64,000 nt of DNA, from NCBI RefSeq assembly GCF_000012305.1, contig NC_007204.1, positions 2,418,001 to 2,482,000 of the forward strand, given 5' to 3'. The notes under the pieces were generated by a model that was given only the letters and a program-made list of their open reading frames with translations, searched no databases and was not told where the DNA came from. The stretch is from Psychrobacter arcticus 273-4. GTDB taxonomy: Bacteria; Pseudomonadota; Gammaproteobacteria; Pseudomonadales; Moraxellaceae. The stretch's first letter is position 1. The number at the start of each line of letters is the position of its first letter. The position numbers were made by a program, and so were the translations under genes. This document shows, piece after piece, positions 30,309 to 39,827 of this stretch.

Positions 30309-31211
30309 TTAAGACTTCGGTACACGCAAACGCATCAAACCTTCTTGCTGTACGGTCGCCACTAGCTTGCCATCTTGCCAAAACTGACCGTGATTGAGTC
30401 CCATCGCATTGGAGGTGGTATCACTCCACATGTCGTATAACAGCCAATCATTCAAGTCAAAATGACGATGAAAATGCATCGAATGGTCGATACTAGCAGC
30501 TTGCAAGCCACTGGTCATAAAGCTAATACCATGTGACATCAGCCCGGTACCAACCAGATAAAAATCAGAGGAAAATGCCAATAATGCTTGCTGAATCGCG
30601 ACGGGTTGATTGCCAAGCTCGCGGATACGCAGCCAGTTCGCTTGCTTAGGCTTCATCGGTGCTGGGTGAATCGGATCACGTGGCTTAACCGGTTTAATCT
30701 CGACATGACGACGGCGCATAAAGCGAGATTTTAATGCCTCTGGGACTTTACCGACATAGTCTTCTTTTAAATCCTGCTCAGCGAGTAAATCTTCAGGCGG
30801 CGGATAAACAGGCATATCTTCTTGATACTCTAAGCCTTCTTCCATCGGTGAAAAAGACGCAATCATCGAAAATATCACTTGCTCAACCGGCGGCTTACCA
30901 CGCACTTGCTTATATTGAATCGCCGTCACTTCACGCGCGGACAGGCTACGCCCATCACGTAAGCGCCGTACTTGATAAATCACCGGCTGGTTGATATCAC
31001 CGCCGCGCAAAAAATACCCATGCAATGAATGACAAGGCTTATCTTCATCAAGCGTATGCGCTGCCGCCATGATCGCTTGTGCGAGCACTTGCCCACCAAA
31101 AATACGGGCACCGACATAGTCATGGCTTTTACCTTCAAATACATCAGGGCTGACTTCGATGAGCGCGACGGTAGCTAGTAGCTCACCTATCAGTTGTGAA
31201 TAATCAGACAT
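30309..31211 (-). CDS. tesB: Acyl-CoA thioesterase II
   Basis: Hydrolyses acyl-CoA to free fatty acid and CoA. From the ATG at 31211 (AAGGAAAG upstream) it has 300 residues in the double hot-dog arrangement. The first domain contains ARIFGGQVLAQAIMAA and LHGYFLRGGD. The second contains SIDHSMHFHRHFDLNDWLLY, where the family active-site aspartate lies, and ends AMGLNHGQFWQDGKLVATVQ. A TTG at 31238 in frame would extend it but lacks support. The gene stands alone between terminators. Confidence 0.92.
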   Translation of the reverse strand: MSDYSQLIGELLATVALIEVSPDVFEGKSHDYVGARIFGGQVLAQAIMAAAHTLDEDKPCHSLHGYFLRGGDINQPVIYQVRRLRDGRSLSAREVTAIQYKQVRGKPPVEQVIFSMIASFSPMEEGLEYQEDMPVYPPPEDLLAEQDLKEDYVGKVPEALKSRFMRRRHVEIKPVKPRDPIHPAPMKPKQANWLRIRELGNQPVAIQQALLAFSSDFYLVGTGLMSHGISFMTSGLQAASIDHSMHFHRHFDLNDWLLYDMWSDTTSNAMGLNHGQFWQDGKLVATVQQEGLMRLRVPKS

Positions 31212-31439
31212 GACGATTACTTTCCTTATTTTTATCAATAACGCGATGTACCAAAGAATATCAAGACGATATGGCTTGAGACAATATGGCGTTTTAATTT
31301 AAATAATACGAAATCAATTGCAGTAATATACAAGATAAATCTTTAGATGAGCAATAACCTGGAACGAGTAATAAACATTATTACTACTATGATGAGCAAT
31401 AACTTGATTATTGAAAACTCATGATAAAAGGTCATAAAT

Positions 31440-31472
31440 AAAAACGAGATGTTTAAGCACACCTCGTTTTTA
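31440..31472 (-). terminator. Probable terminator after rapA
   Basis: Inverted repeat AAAACGAG / CTCGTTTT with a 14-nt loop and T-rich sequence on the minus strand, 15 bp beyond the rapA stop. The rest of 31212-31486 is gene-free. Confidence 0.65.
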
Positions 31473-31486
31473 CCATTGTATTAAAT

Positions 31487-34375
31487 TTAGGGCTTTACTG
31501 CCACCAATACACGAATAGAATCTGGGACCAATGACAAGCTCGCCAATGCTTGCTCGCCTTGCGATTTTAACTGCTCTAAGCGCTCAATCTCTGCTGGACG
31601 CACGTTCGGATTGATGGTTTGCAGATGCTTAAGACGTTTGATCTCACGCGACCACTGCTGACTAAAGCGGGCGCTTGCTTGCTCACCAATTTCAGCCAAC
31701 TGCTGACGGGCAATGTCTTCAGCTTCATAATAACGTTGCTCAATCACATCGCCGCGTACTTTAATCACTTGGCGCGCGCGGTTTTTATCCAAACGCTCAA
31801 TGTGCGGCATGATCATATCGGCACTGATACGTGCTGACAAATCGCTACCCTGCTCACTTATAAAGACGCGGATATTTTGTGTGCTCAAAGTCGCAGGCAA
31901 GTTGAGCACTTTTGGTGCAATGGCTTCCACACGGAAATTTACCTCTAACATCACCATGCCTTGTGGTACTGCAGCACTTTTTAACATCGCAACCGTGGTA
32001 TTGCCAAAGGTGCTGGTACTTGCCAGCTCATAAATCGCCTGCATCAGCGGATGTTCATGCGTGATAAAAGCAATATCTTCACGTTGTAGCGCTTGCTCAC
32101 GCTCAAAAGTCAACGTCAAACCGTCTTCATCACCAAGTGGCAGACCGTCGATATAATCGCTAATCTCAGTGCTGTCAATCGGTGCAATCACCCACGAGCC
32201 ATCACGTTGGATATTATGCTCGATATTGGCTGAGGCAAAAAAGCGCTCGATAAATTGCGGCAATAGATTGTGACCATCAAAATCACGCATGGCATCAGCG
32301 ATACGCCCAGCAACGCGCGGACGGCATGAGTTGTATTCTAATAGACGATCACGACCAGCTTGCAATTGTGCCTCTAGTGCTAATCGTGTCTGTGCTGCGT
32401 CTGCAATAACCTCTTTTAGTATTACACGGTTCTCGTCAGTATCTGCACCTTCAAGCAGGGGCTTTAGATCTTGGATATACTGCTCTTGTACGCTTTGCGC
32501 TGTCGGTGAAATCTGATTGAACATATTCAGCGCGTTGTTATACCACTGATAGAGACGCTCTTGTGCGGTACCTTGTACATAGGGCACATGCAGCATGATT
32601 TGCTGCGTCTGCCCGATACGATCTAGACGACCGATACGCTGCTCTAAAGTATCTGGGTTGGCGGGCAAATCCCACAATATCAACTGACTGGCAAACTGGA
32701 AGTTACGTCCTTCAGAACCAATCTCTGAGCATAATAATATCTGTGCGCCTTCACTATCGGCAAAGAACGCCGCCGCTTGGTCACGCTCAAGCAAGGTCAT
32801 CTGCTCAGTAAAGATGGCGGTTTTAATGCCCGCATGTAAGCGTAATACCGCCTCTAAACTCTCAACGGTCGCGCCACTACGTGCAATCAATAGTACCTTT
32901 TTATGCTTAAGCTCACCCTTTAAGATATCAATCAACCAAGGTACGCGCGGGTCATCTTCTAACCAGCCACCGTCAGGTTGGTTTTCTTCGCCCCATAGCT
33001 GTTCACGCAATTTACCATTGGTTTGGTAGCTGTCGACCCATGCTTCAGGTAATGACAATGGATACGGCTGACTGCTACGACCATAAAATCCTTTCACACT
33101 TTCACGGGTATTACGGAACAATATACGTCCGGTACCATGGCGATCTAGCAGCTCATTCAGCGCATAAGTGCGCAGCTTCTCATCTTCATTGATCGTCGCT
33201 AATTCATCGACACTAATCGTCAGCAAGCTGCTTAACGCGGCGATTTGCCCATCACTTAATGGCTTATCTTCTATTAATAGGCTGGCGACGGCTGCCGTTT
33301 CTGCAAAGGCTTCTTGACCATCAATAAACTCATCCAAATCATCAAAACGATCAGGGTCTAATAGACGCAAGCGGGCAAAGTGACTCTGCGCACCAAGCTG
33401 CTCAGGCGTGGCTGTTAATAGCATCACCCCTGCGGTTTCTTCAGCGAAATCTGCAATCAAATCGTACTTATCATTGCCGCCTTGCGCTTCATCCCAATGC
33501 AGGTGATGCGCCTCATCAACGACCAGTAAATCAAATCCTGCTTCCATCGCTTGGTCATACAAGTCAGGGTGGTCAAGGAGTAAGTCCATACCAGCGATGA
33601 TACATTGCTCAGTCGCAAAGACGTTTTGCTCAGGGTCATGCTCTTTAATCGCCGCCGTTCGTACCAAGTCAAATAAGGCAAAGTTCAGATTAAAGCGGCG
33701 GCGCAGCTCAATCATCCACTGATATTGCAGACTGTCTGGCACGAGAATCAATACACGCTCAGCTTTACCCGTCAGCAGCTGCTGATGAATAATCAAGCCC
33801 GCCTCAATAGTTTTACCCAAACCAACTTCATCAGCAAGCAACACACGCGGTGCAATACGTTTGCCAACTTCATGAGCGATATAAAGCTGATGCTCAATGA
33901 TGTCGACGCGCGCGCCCATTAAGCCTTTGAGCGGATGACCGGCAAGCGCTGACTGCATACGCAAAATATCTTGACGCAAGTCGTACCAATCGCTGCGCTC
34001 AATACGACCTGCCAGCAGACGCTCAAGTGGTTTCGCCAATGTAATATTGGCGGCAAGACGGGTTTCCATGATTGCTTTCTCATGCTCATTCACACTATAT
34101 TTGAGCACGCCCATCACTTCTTCAACTGCGCTTACCGTATAGCTCTTACCCGCCTGATCAGAGATGCTATCGCCGACTTTAAACACCACACGCGATAACG
34201 GCGCAGAGTTTTTTGCATAAACGCGAGTCTCTTCACTTTGCGGAAATAAAATGTGCACACATCGGTCGTCTACATCGATGACCACACCTAAGCCCAGCTC
34301 GGACTCCGTATCAGATAAATAGCGTTGACCAACGGCGAATTCGGTGCTGTGCAATGAAGCGATAGAGATAGTCAT
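31487..34375 (-). CDS. rapA: RNA polymerase-associated helicase-like protein RapA
   Basis: A SWI2/SNF2 ATPase that recycles RNA polymerase. I start it at ATG 34375 (MTISIASLHSTEFAVGQRYL) because FAVGQRYLSDTESELGLG aligns with the known RapA N terminus. The frame upstream to 34507 looks non-coding. That gives about 962 residues, the usual size. Two N-terminal Tudor-like domains come first. The ATPase follows, with LADEVGLGKTIEAG (Walker A) and VVDEAHHLHW (Walker B). The second helicase lobe has SEIGSEGRNFQFA and EQRIGRLDRIGQ. A RapA-specific C-terminal region ends the protein. The upstream region carries a 15-bp tandem repeat. Confidence 0.94.
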   Translation of the reverse strand: MTISIASLHSTEFAVGQRYLSDTESELGLGVVIDVDDRCVHILFPQSEETRVYAKNSAPLSRVVFKVGDSISDQAGKSYTVSAVEEVMGVLKYSVNEHEKAIMETRLAANITLAKPLERLLAGRIERSDWYDLRQDILRMQSALAGHPLKGLMGARVDIIEHQLYIAHEVGKRIAPRVLLADEVGLGKTIEAGLIIHQQLLTGKAERVLILVPDSLQYQWMIELRRRFNLNFALFDLVRTAAIKEHDPEQNVFATEQCIIAGMDLLLDHPDLYDQAMEAGFDLLVVDEAHHLHWDEAQGGNDKYDLIADFAEETAGVMLLTATPEQLGAQSHFARLRLLDPDRFDDLDEFIDGQEAFAETAAVASLLIEDKPLSDGQIAALSSLLTISVDELATINEDEKLRTYALNELLDRHGTGRILFRNTRESVKGFYGRSSQPYPLSLPEAWVDSYQTNGKLREQLWGEENQPDGGWLEDDPRVPWLIDILKGELKHKKVLLIARSGATVESLEAVLRLHAGIKTAIFTEQMTLLERDQAAAFFADSEGAQILLCSEIGSEGRNFQFASQLILWDLPANPDTLEQRIGRLDRIGQTQQIMLHVPYVQGTAQERLYQWYNNALNMFNQISPTAQSVQEQYIQDLKPLLEGADTDENRVILKEVIADAAQTRLALEAQLQAGRDRLLEYNSCRPRVAGRIADAMRDFDGHNLLPQFIERFFASANIEHNIQRDGSWVIAPIDSTEISDYIDGLPLGDEDGLTLTFEREQALQREDIAFITHEHPLMQAIYELASTSTFGNTTVAMLKSAAVPQGMVMLEVNFRVEAIAPKVLNLPATLSTQNIRVFISEQGSDLSARISADMIMPHIERLDKNRARQVIKVRGDVIEQRYYEAEDIARQQLAEIGEQASARFSQQWSREIKRLKHLQTINPNVRPAEIERLEQLKSQGEQALASLSLVPDSIRVLVAVKP

Positions 34376-34476
34376 AGGGCGATGTCTTTTTGTACTCAGA
34401 TGATAAGAAAATAGGTAGCTTACGATGCAAGCCATGCTTGCTGGCTCAGTAACATGGATAAACTGATAATTATTGG

Positions 34477-34506
34477 ATATACGTTCATTCAATATACATT
34501 CATTCA
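34477..34506 (+). repeat. 15-bp tandem direct repeat upstream of rapA
   Basis: Two adjacent 15-bp units, ATATACGTTCATTCA and ATATACATTCATTCA, differ at one base, and a third partial ATATA follows. It lies about 100 bp upstream of the rapA start, where a regulator could bind. Otherwise 34507-34779 shows nothing. Confidence 0.6.
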
Positions 34507-34779
34507 ATATATAGTCATGAGATATATCGGTAACATCAGCTTGTGAGCTAGATCAATCGATAAAACAGACCATTATATAACGTTAGCGCCTAGATAAGTG
34601 CGTTAAGTTAACTTTTCAAGAGCAGATTTATGCTAGATAATGCCAAAGCTAAGCATAAGTTGGGCTTATAAACCAATAAGATAACGACTCGCAAGTAAAG
34701 AAAAAATATTACCCTTATAGAATTGTGACTATTCCGTTAAATCATTATAAAAAAGCTATATCAGTGTTATTCATCATAA

Positions 34780-35016
34780 GTCAGTGGCGAAAATATTGCG
34801 CCGATTATCTTTACCTTAAAACAAGATGCGCCGCATTTATTGCTATTGGTACAGACCGAATGCCAAGATGCTGGATTGCTGATTGACTTGATTAATAAGG
34901 ATGTGCGCATTGATTTGAGCAGTCGCGTACGTAGTCTTATTAGACACAACTTATGGGGGTCAGTTCATTTCAACATTAAAGTAGAGGTTTTTTGCTTTGT
35001 ACTTTTTGTACTATAG
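34780..35016 (+). pseudogene. Gene remnant truncated by repeat copy D
   Basis: Directly after a TAA, 78 codons are open with protein-like composition (GENIAPIIFTLKQDAPHLL then LLVQTECQDAGLLIDLINKD and VRIDLSSRVRSLIRHNLWG), but there is no credible start codon or ribosome site. The frame ends at a TAG formed by the left terminus of repeat copy D. It looks like the middle of a lost gene. I cannot name the family, and a chance frame is possible. Confidence 0.3.
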
Positions 35017-35149
35017 TTGAAATACTTTAAAGTCGCTACAGTATTGCTGGTGTAAATTTTTTGCAGCCTCTGTCTGCGTAGGCACAGCAAGCAAGAAAAA
35101 TTTGCACCAGCAGTACGTGTTGTATCGATATTACTTTTCACCGACTATA
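35012..35149 (+). repeat. 138-bp interspersed repeat, copy D
   Basis: Full-length copy. Left arm GTATTGCTGG preceded by ACA, right arm CCAGCAGTAC. It lies 74 bp before the D-2-hydroxyacid dehydrogenase gene. Confidence 0.93.
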
Positions 35150-35223
35150 AATACTGCAACGTGCTACATTAAGCCGATAAGAACCAAAACCCATTTACGA
35201 TAACAACGAGATAAGGAATCACC

Positions 35224-36183
35224 ATGCGTGCGGTTTTTTTAGATAAAGGCACTTTTTCTGATAACGTCGACTTGCCAGCGCCGGCTGGTGTCACTGACTA
35301 TATTACTTACGATGAGACGCCTCAAGAACTGATTATTGAGCGCTGTCAAAATGCCGATATTATTTTTACCAATAAAGTGCAAATCAATGCCGAAGTGATT
35401 GCTAAGCTACCGAAGCTAAAACTCATTCAATTAACTGCTACTGGGATGAATAACGTTGATCAAGACGCTTGTACAGCACGTAATATCTCGCTTTATAACG
35501 TCGCCGGTTACGCCGTTAAAAGTGTGCCCGAACATACCTTTATGCTGATGCTCAACGCTATGCGTGCCGGTATTTATTATCATAATAAAGTCACCGATGG
35601 CACATGGGCAGATAATGGTAATTTTTGCCTGCTTGATATCCCACTCATCGACTTAGAAGACAAAACGCTTGGTATTATTGGCATTGGTACCATCGGCAAA
35701 CGCGTCACCGAAATCGCTCGTGCCTTTGGCATGACGGTACTGTGGGCAGAGCGCCAAGGGTGTGCGCCGCGTAATGATGATTACACTGCCTTTGATGGCG
35801 TGCTCGCTCGTTCTGATGTGATTAGCTTACATTGTCCCTTAAATGATGCTACCCAGCATTTGATTAACGCAGATACCTTGGCAAAAATGACCAAGAAGCC
35901 GCTGATTATTAACGTCGCTCGCGGCGGTATCGTCGATAGCCAAGCGCTTGCTGATGCTATTAACAATGAGCAGGTTTTAGGCTATGGCAGCGATGTTTTT
36001 GAGCAAGAGCCAATCGCTGCCAACGATCCTTTACTTGCTCTTGGTGAGCATCCGCGCGTGATATTTAGTCCGCACAATGCTTGGGGTAGTAAAAGCGCGC
36101 AAGAAACCTTGTGGCAGATGCTCAGCAAACAAGTCACCGACTTTATTAATCAGGCCAATAAAATCATCAATAATGGATTTTAG
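35224..36183 (+). CDS. D-2-hydroxyacid dehydrogenase (hydroxypyruvate/glycerate dehydrogenase-like)
   Basis: An NAD-dependent 2-hydroxyacid dehydrogenase of 319 residues. The Rossmann fingerprint GIGTIG is at 153-158. The catalytic trio is Arg233 (NVARGGIVD), Glu262 (VFEQEP) and His284 (SPHNAW). PEHTFMLMLNAMR and the IDLEDKTLGIIG entry strand also match. The overall sequence is closest to the glycerate/hydroxypyruvate reductase group, but substrate cannot be fixed. It is convergent with rluA, 24 bp apart, with no obvious terminator between them. Confidence 0.88.
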   Translation: MRAVFLDKGTFSDNVDLPAPAGVTDYITYDETPQELIIERCQNADIIFTNKVQINAEVIAKLPKLKLIQLTATGMNNVDQDACTARNISLYNVAGYAVKSVPEHTFMLMLNAMRAGIYYHNKVTDGTWADNGNFCLLDIPLIDLEDKTLGIIGIGTIGKRVTEIARAFGMTVLWAERQGCAPRNDDYTAFDGVLARSDVISLHCPLNDATQHLINADTLAKMTKKPLIINVARGGIVDSQALADAINNEQVLGYGSDVFEQEPIAANDPLLALGEHPRVIFSPHNAWGSKSAQETLWQMLSKQVTDFINQANKIINNGF

Positions 36184-36207
36184 TTGACCATTAAATCACG
36201 AAAAATG

Positions 36208-36921
36208 CTAAAAAGGTGTTGGGCTTTCCCAATCCATCCAAGCCCCAAGCGTCGGATGCTTAAGGCGCAGTTGCTGTGCATGTAGATTCAGCCTTGGCGC
36301 AATATCTAATGCCTGCCCTTCTGCATAAATTGGGTCACCAATCATCACATGCCCGACATGTACCATATGCACGCGCAGCTGATGGCTGCGACCAGTGACA
36401 GGCTTTAGCAGTACCCGCGTGACTGTCTGACCATTGCATTCTTCATGCGCCAATACTTCATATAAAGTCAGCGCATGCTTTGACCAGTCATGATCAACGA
36501 TATGTCGCGGCTTGGTGGTTGGCTCATAGCGTACAGGTACCGATATCTTTCCAGTAGCGCCAGCGCTTTCCCATTGACCAAAAACCCGTGCCTGATAGCT
36601 TTTTTGCGGTAGTCGGTCAATAAATTGCTTACTAATATTGGTCTGTGCCGCTGCATTTTTGGCAAAAATAAGCAGCCCAGAGGTGTCCATATCGAGTCGA
36701 TGAATCAGTTTGACTGCAGGATTGGCGCGCTCAAGGCGGGCGAGCAAACTGACCTTTAGTGTCTTACCGTCGACACTTAATAGTCCTGCGGGCTTGTCAA
36801 CCACCCAGATATCATCGTCTTCATAGACTGTAATCTGTTTTGCAAACACTTGAAAAAACTCAGGTGGACGAGTATTTTCTTCAGCATTAAGGGCGTCAAT
36901 TTTTTTATCAGTGAAGGGCAT
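36208..36921 (-). CDS. rluA: RluA-family pseudouridine synthase
   Basis: Isomerises uridine to pseudouridine in structured RNA. At 237 residues it is of the short RluA type without an S4 domain. RluA of E. coli modifies 23S rRNA U746 and tRNA U32. The catalytic aspartate is Asp77 in IHRLDMDTSGLLIFAK. VDKPAGLLSVDG precedes it, and VLLKPVTGRSHQLRVHMVHV and GDPIYAEGQ follow, all as in RluA. The first 25 residues are a variable extension. The assignment to RluA rather than another short paralogue is by resemblance. Confidence 0.85.
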   Translation of the reverse strand: MPFTDKKIDALNAEENTRPPEFFQVFAKQITVYEDDDIWVVDKPAGLLSVDGKTLKVSLLARLERANPAVKLIHRLDMDTSGLLIFAKNAAAQTNISKQFIDRLPQKSYQARVFGQWESAGATGKISVPVRYEPTTKPRHIVDHDWSKHALTLYEVLAHEECNGQTVTRVLLKPVTGRSHQLRVHMVHVGHVMIGDPIYAEGQALDIAPRLNLHAQQLRLKHPTLGAWMDWESPTPF

Positions 36922-37017
36922 AAATGTGAGCTACTTATATCAATGGATTGAGTAATGAATGGCTATTAATAAATTGAAAGGTATAAAACTTAATAAAAAT
37001 AACAAAATTTTTAAAGA

Positions 37018-37058
37018 TATAGTTGAAATACTTTAAAGCAGATAAGTACTACTGGTAT
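37018..37058 (+). repeat. Solo left end of the 138-bp repeat, copy E
   Basis: The first 26 or so bases match the repeat (TATAGTTGAAATACTTTAAAG), and a further match GTACTACTGGT resembles the left stem arm of copy H. The remainder of the element is missing. The sequence beyond (37059-37185) is unrelated and gene-free. Confidence 0.65.
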
Positions 37059-37185
37059 TAGCGTCTCTTTTTTAAATGCAGTAAACGAGAGCCATTCATG
37101 CTTAATAAAAGGTAACGACCGTTAAAGCAAGTAACGGATAGAATATAAGCTGTATTGTTGTGTGTCGATTTATTGTGCTAATCGT

Positions 37186-37246
37186 AATTGTTAAACAATT
37201 TAACCAGCCTATGTCTGTCAACTTTGGGCAAACATGTTAATATAAT
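37186..37246 (+). promoter_or_regulatory. Palindrome and candidate promoter upstream of trxA
   Basis: A perfect 15-bp palindrome (AATTGTT A AACAATT, 37186-37200) lies 40 bp before a consensus -10 TATAAT (37241-37246). The -35 is poor (TGTCAA with 19 bp spacing). trxA starts about 110 bp downstream. Confidence 0.4.
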
Positions 37247-37355
37247 GGCAGATTTCTACCCCTTCTTAACATTCTTTAGCCATCCATCCGTTTAATATGA
37301 AACCCATATTTATTGATGGTTAGTGATAGAAATAATAAAACAAGAGAGAAAAATT

Positions 37356-37682
37356 ATGTCAGACCTTATTATTAATACCACCGATGCCAACTTTGACCAA
37401 GACGTCCTGCAATCTGACGTGCCAGTCTTAGTAGATTTTTGGGCAACGTGGTGTGGTCCTTGTAAAGCCATCGCACCTATTTTAGAAGATTTAGCAACTG
37501 AGTACCAAGGTAAAGTTAAAATCGTTAAAGTTGACGTTGATAACAACCCACAAGCAGCAAGTCGTTTTGGTATCCGTAACATTCCTACCCTATTTGTCTT
37601 TAAAGGTGGTGAAAAAGTAGATTCAGTAATGGGCCTACAGCCAAAAGCTGAATTGGCAAAAGTGTTAGATAAGCATTTGTAA
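37356..37682 (+). CDS. trxA: Thioredoxin
   Basis: A general disulfide reductant of the cytoplasm, 108 residues. The active site WCGPC is at residues 32-36 and the cis-proline loop NIPTLFVF follows near 76. I chose [10 protein letters not shown] at 37356 because AGAGAG lies upstream and it matches thioredoxin N termini. An in-frame earlier start would add 11 unlike residues. A strong terminator follows, and rho comes next on the same strand, the trxA-rho order found in many proteobacteria. Confidence 0.96.
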   Translation: MSDLIINTTDANFDQDVLQSDVPVLVDFWATWCGPCKAIAPILEDLATEYQGKVKIVKVDVDNNPQAASRFGIRNIPTLFVFKGGEKVDSVMGLQPKAELAKVLDKHL

Positions 37683-37743
37683 CTTAACACTTGCTTGCTT
37701 TGATCGCTCTTAGTAAATACGTTAGAAATACCATAAATACTAA

Positions 37744-37776
37744 AGCCATTATCTGATACAGATAATGGCTTTTTTG
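37744..37776 (+). terminator. Rho-independent terminator after trxA
   Basis: A 12-bp perfect stem (AGCCATTATCTG / CAGATAATGGCT) with a 3-nt loop, then TTTTTT. Confidence 0.9.
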
Positions 37777-37827
37777 TTGATTTTATGAGCAAAAAACGGA
37801 ATTACATGACTTTTTTGGCAAAAATTA

Positions 37828-37857
37828 TTGACAATACTATCTTTAAGCCCGTATAGT
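37828..37857 (+). promoter_or_regulatory. rho promoter with long leader
   Basis: A consensus -35 TTGACA (37828-37833) and a -10 TATAGT (37852-37857) have an 18-bp spacer. If used, the rho mRNA has an untranslated leader of about 345 nt (37864-38211), consistent with the autogenous, Rho-dependent control known for rho genes. A second weaker TTGACA lies near 38075. Confidence 0.7.
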
Positions 37858-38211
37858 CTTCTGATAAGAGAAAACTAATGGTTTTCCTAAATATCTTGTC
37901 GCTATTCTCCTCGTGTTTATCAACAAAAACACCATCGTCATTATTAAATACCACTACTGACCGAATGACTAAACACAATGACTGATATTGAGTTTTTGAC
38001 GCAGACTCTTATGTAGACTTCTTTATCTTCACCTTTTATAACTTGTCTGACTCTCTTGCGACAAGCTCGTAAATTGACACATAAAATCAAACCTACATAA
38101 ATCTTAACTCTGTATATATACCCTCTATCGCCCTAATACCATTGTTTTAATCACTGTCGTGATTTGTGAATAATGGCATCTCTCATCTTATCAACTGCTA
38201 ACGACCTATCT

Positions 38212-39480
38212 ATGAATCTTACTGAATTAAAGAAAAAATCAATCGCTGAGCTACTGGCCATCGCCAAAGAGATGGGTCTTGATAATATGGCACGTAGCCG
38301 TAAACAAGATATTATCTTTGCTATTTTAAAAACCCATGCCCGTAACGGCGAGGCCATCTATGGTGATGGTGTGCTTGAAGTGCTCCCTGATGGTTTTGGC
38401 TTTTTGCGCTCATCAGAAGGCTCTTATTTAGCAGGTCCTGACGATATCTATGTCAGCCCAAGCCAAATTCGCCGCTTTAGTCTAAAAACCGGTGACAGTA
38501 TCGCAGGCACAATTCGTCCACCAAAAGATTCTGAGCGTTATTTTGCCCTACTCAAAGTCGGCGAAATTAACTTTGATACGCCAGACCGCTCGCGTCATAA
38601 GCTTATCTTTGAAAACTTAACCCCATTATTTCCAACTGAGCAATTGAAGCTTGAGCTCGGTAATGGCACGACTGAGGACTTAACTGGTCGTATTATTGAT
38701 CTGATTGCACCGATTGGTAAAGGGCAGCGCTCTATTATTGTTGCACCGCCTAAAGCCGGTAAAACGATGCTGCTACAGTCGATAGCACAATCAATTACCC
38801 GTAATAATCCTGAATGCTACCTTATTGTACTGCTAATTGATGAGCGTCCAGAAGAAGTTACTGAAATGGAGCGTACGGTACGTGGTGAAGTGGTTGCCTC
38901 GACCTTTGATGAACCGCCACAGCGCCATGTACAGGTTGCAGAAATGGTCATCGAAAAAGCCAAGCGCTTGGTTGAGCACAAACAAGATGTGGTCATTTTG
39001 CTTGATTCGATTACCCGCCTAGCCCGTGCCTATAACACGGTAATTCCTTCATCAGGTAAAGTATTGACCGGTGGTTTGGATGCCAATGCCCTTGAGCGTC
39101 CAAAACGTTTCTTTGGCGCTGCTCGTAATATTGAAGAAGGCGGCAGCTTGACCATTATTGCCAGTGCCCTTATCGATACTGGTAGTAAGATGGACAGCGT
39201 TATCTTTGAGGAATTTAAAGGTACCGGCAACCAAGAGATTACCCTTGAACGTGATTTGGCTGAAAAACGCGTCTTCCCAGCGATTAATATCAAAAAGTCG
39301 GGGACACGCCGTGAAGAACGTCTGCTTGATGAAGATAAACTGCGTAAAGTTTGGATCCTGCGTAAATTACTACAGCCGATGGATGGTGTACAAGCCACTG
39401 AATTCTTATTGGATCGTTTAAAAGAAGCCAAAACCAATGATGAATTCTTTGAGCAGATGAAGCGTAAATCACAGAATTAG
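38212..39480 (+). CDS. rho: Transcription termination factor Rho
   Basis: A hexameric RNA-dependent ATPase that ends transcription. The start [10 protein letters not shown] at 38212 matches the Rho N terminus. An in-frame ATG at 38173 would add 13 unlike residues. The 422-residue length is standard. It has the N-terminal helix bundle, the cold-shock-like RNA-binding domain ([19 protein letters not shown] region, [18 protein letters not shown]), Walker A PPKAGKT near 179-185, and the R and Q loops in [15 protein letters not shown] and [11 protein letters not shown]. No ribosome site is evident before the ATG, which may be part of its regulation. Confidence 0.96.
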   Translation: MNLTELKKKSIAELLAIAKEMGLDNMARSRKQDIIFAILKTHARNGEAIYGDGVLEVLPDGFGFLRSSEGSYLAGPDDIYVSPSQIRRFSLKTGDSIAGTIRPPKDSERYFALLKVGEINFDTPDRSRHKLIFENLTPLFPTEQLKLELGNGTTEDLTGRIIDLIAPIGKGQRSIIVAPPKAGKTMLLQSIAQSITRNNPECYLIVLLIDERPEEVTEMERTVRGEVVASTFDEPPQRHVQVAEMVIEKAKRLVEHKQDVVILLDSITRLARAYNTVIPSSGKVLTGGLDANALERPKRFFGAARNIEEGGSLTIIASALIDTGSKMDSVIFEEFKGTGNQEITLERDLAEKRVFPAINIKKSGTRREERLLDEDKLRKVWILRKLLQPMDGVQATEFLLDRLKEAKTNDEFFEQMKRKSQN

Positions 39481-39533
39481 TTTTAAATCTTTTACTACAA
39501 TAAATTTTCATGAATGATGAATGTTTCACTCAT

Positions 39534-39562
39534 AAAGGCTGCCTAAAAGGCAGTCTTTTTAT
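39534..39562 (+). terminator. Rho-independent terminator after rho
   Basis: Stem AAAGGCTGCCT / AGGCAGTCTTT with one G-T pair, then T-rich sequence. The interval 39563-39827 holds no gene. Confidence 0.75.
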
Positions 39563-39827
39563 TTTTATTTTTATTACTATTGGCTATGTTATTAGGCATA
39601 ATCCAAATCAAAAACAGTTAGCTTACTATCAGTATAAATACAATAACCCTAAGCAAAGGCACTACCAATGACACAGTGAGGCAACATAGTTTACAGCTTA
39701 CTTGCAAAGCTTAGCGTTTCTACTACGACCAGATGCACACATAAGGGCTACTATAAGCGTTAAGAACATACTGAAATATATACCGTATACTTAGTATTTT
39801 AAACTTGATTATTTAATAGGTGATATT

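Noticed and set aside
37310..37792. 160-codon frame antisense to trxA
   Set aside because: It overlaps the intact thioredoxin gene and its terminator.
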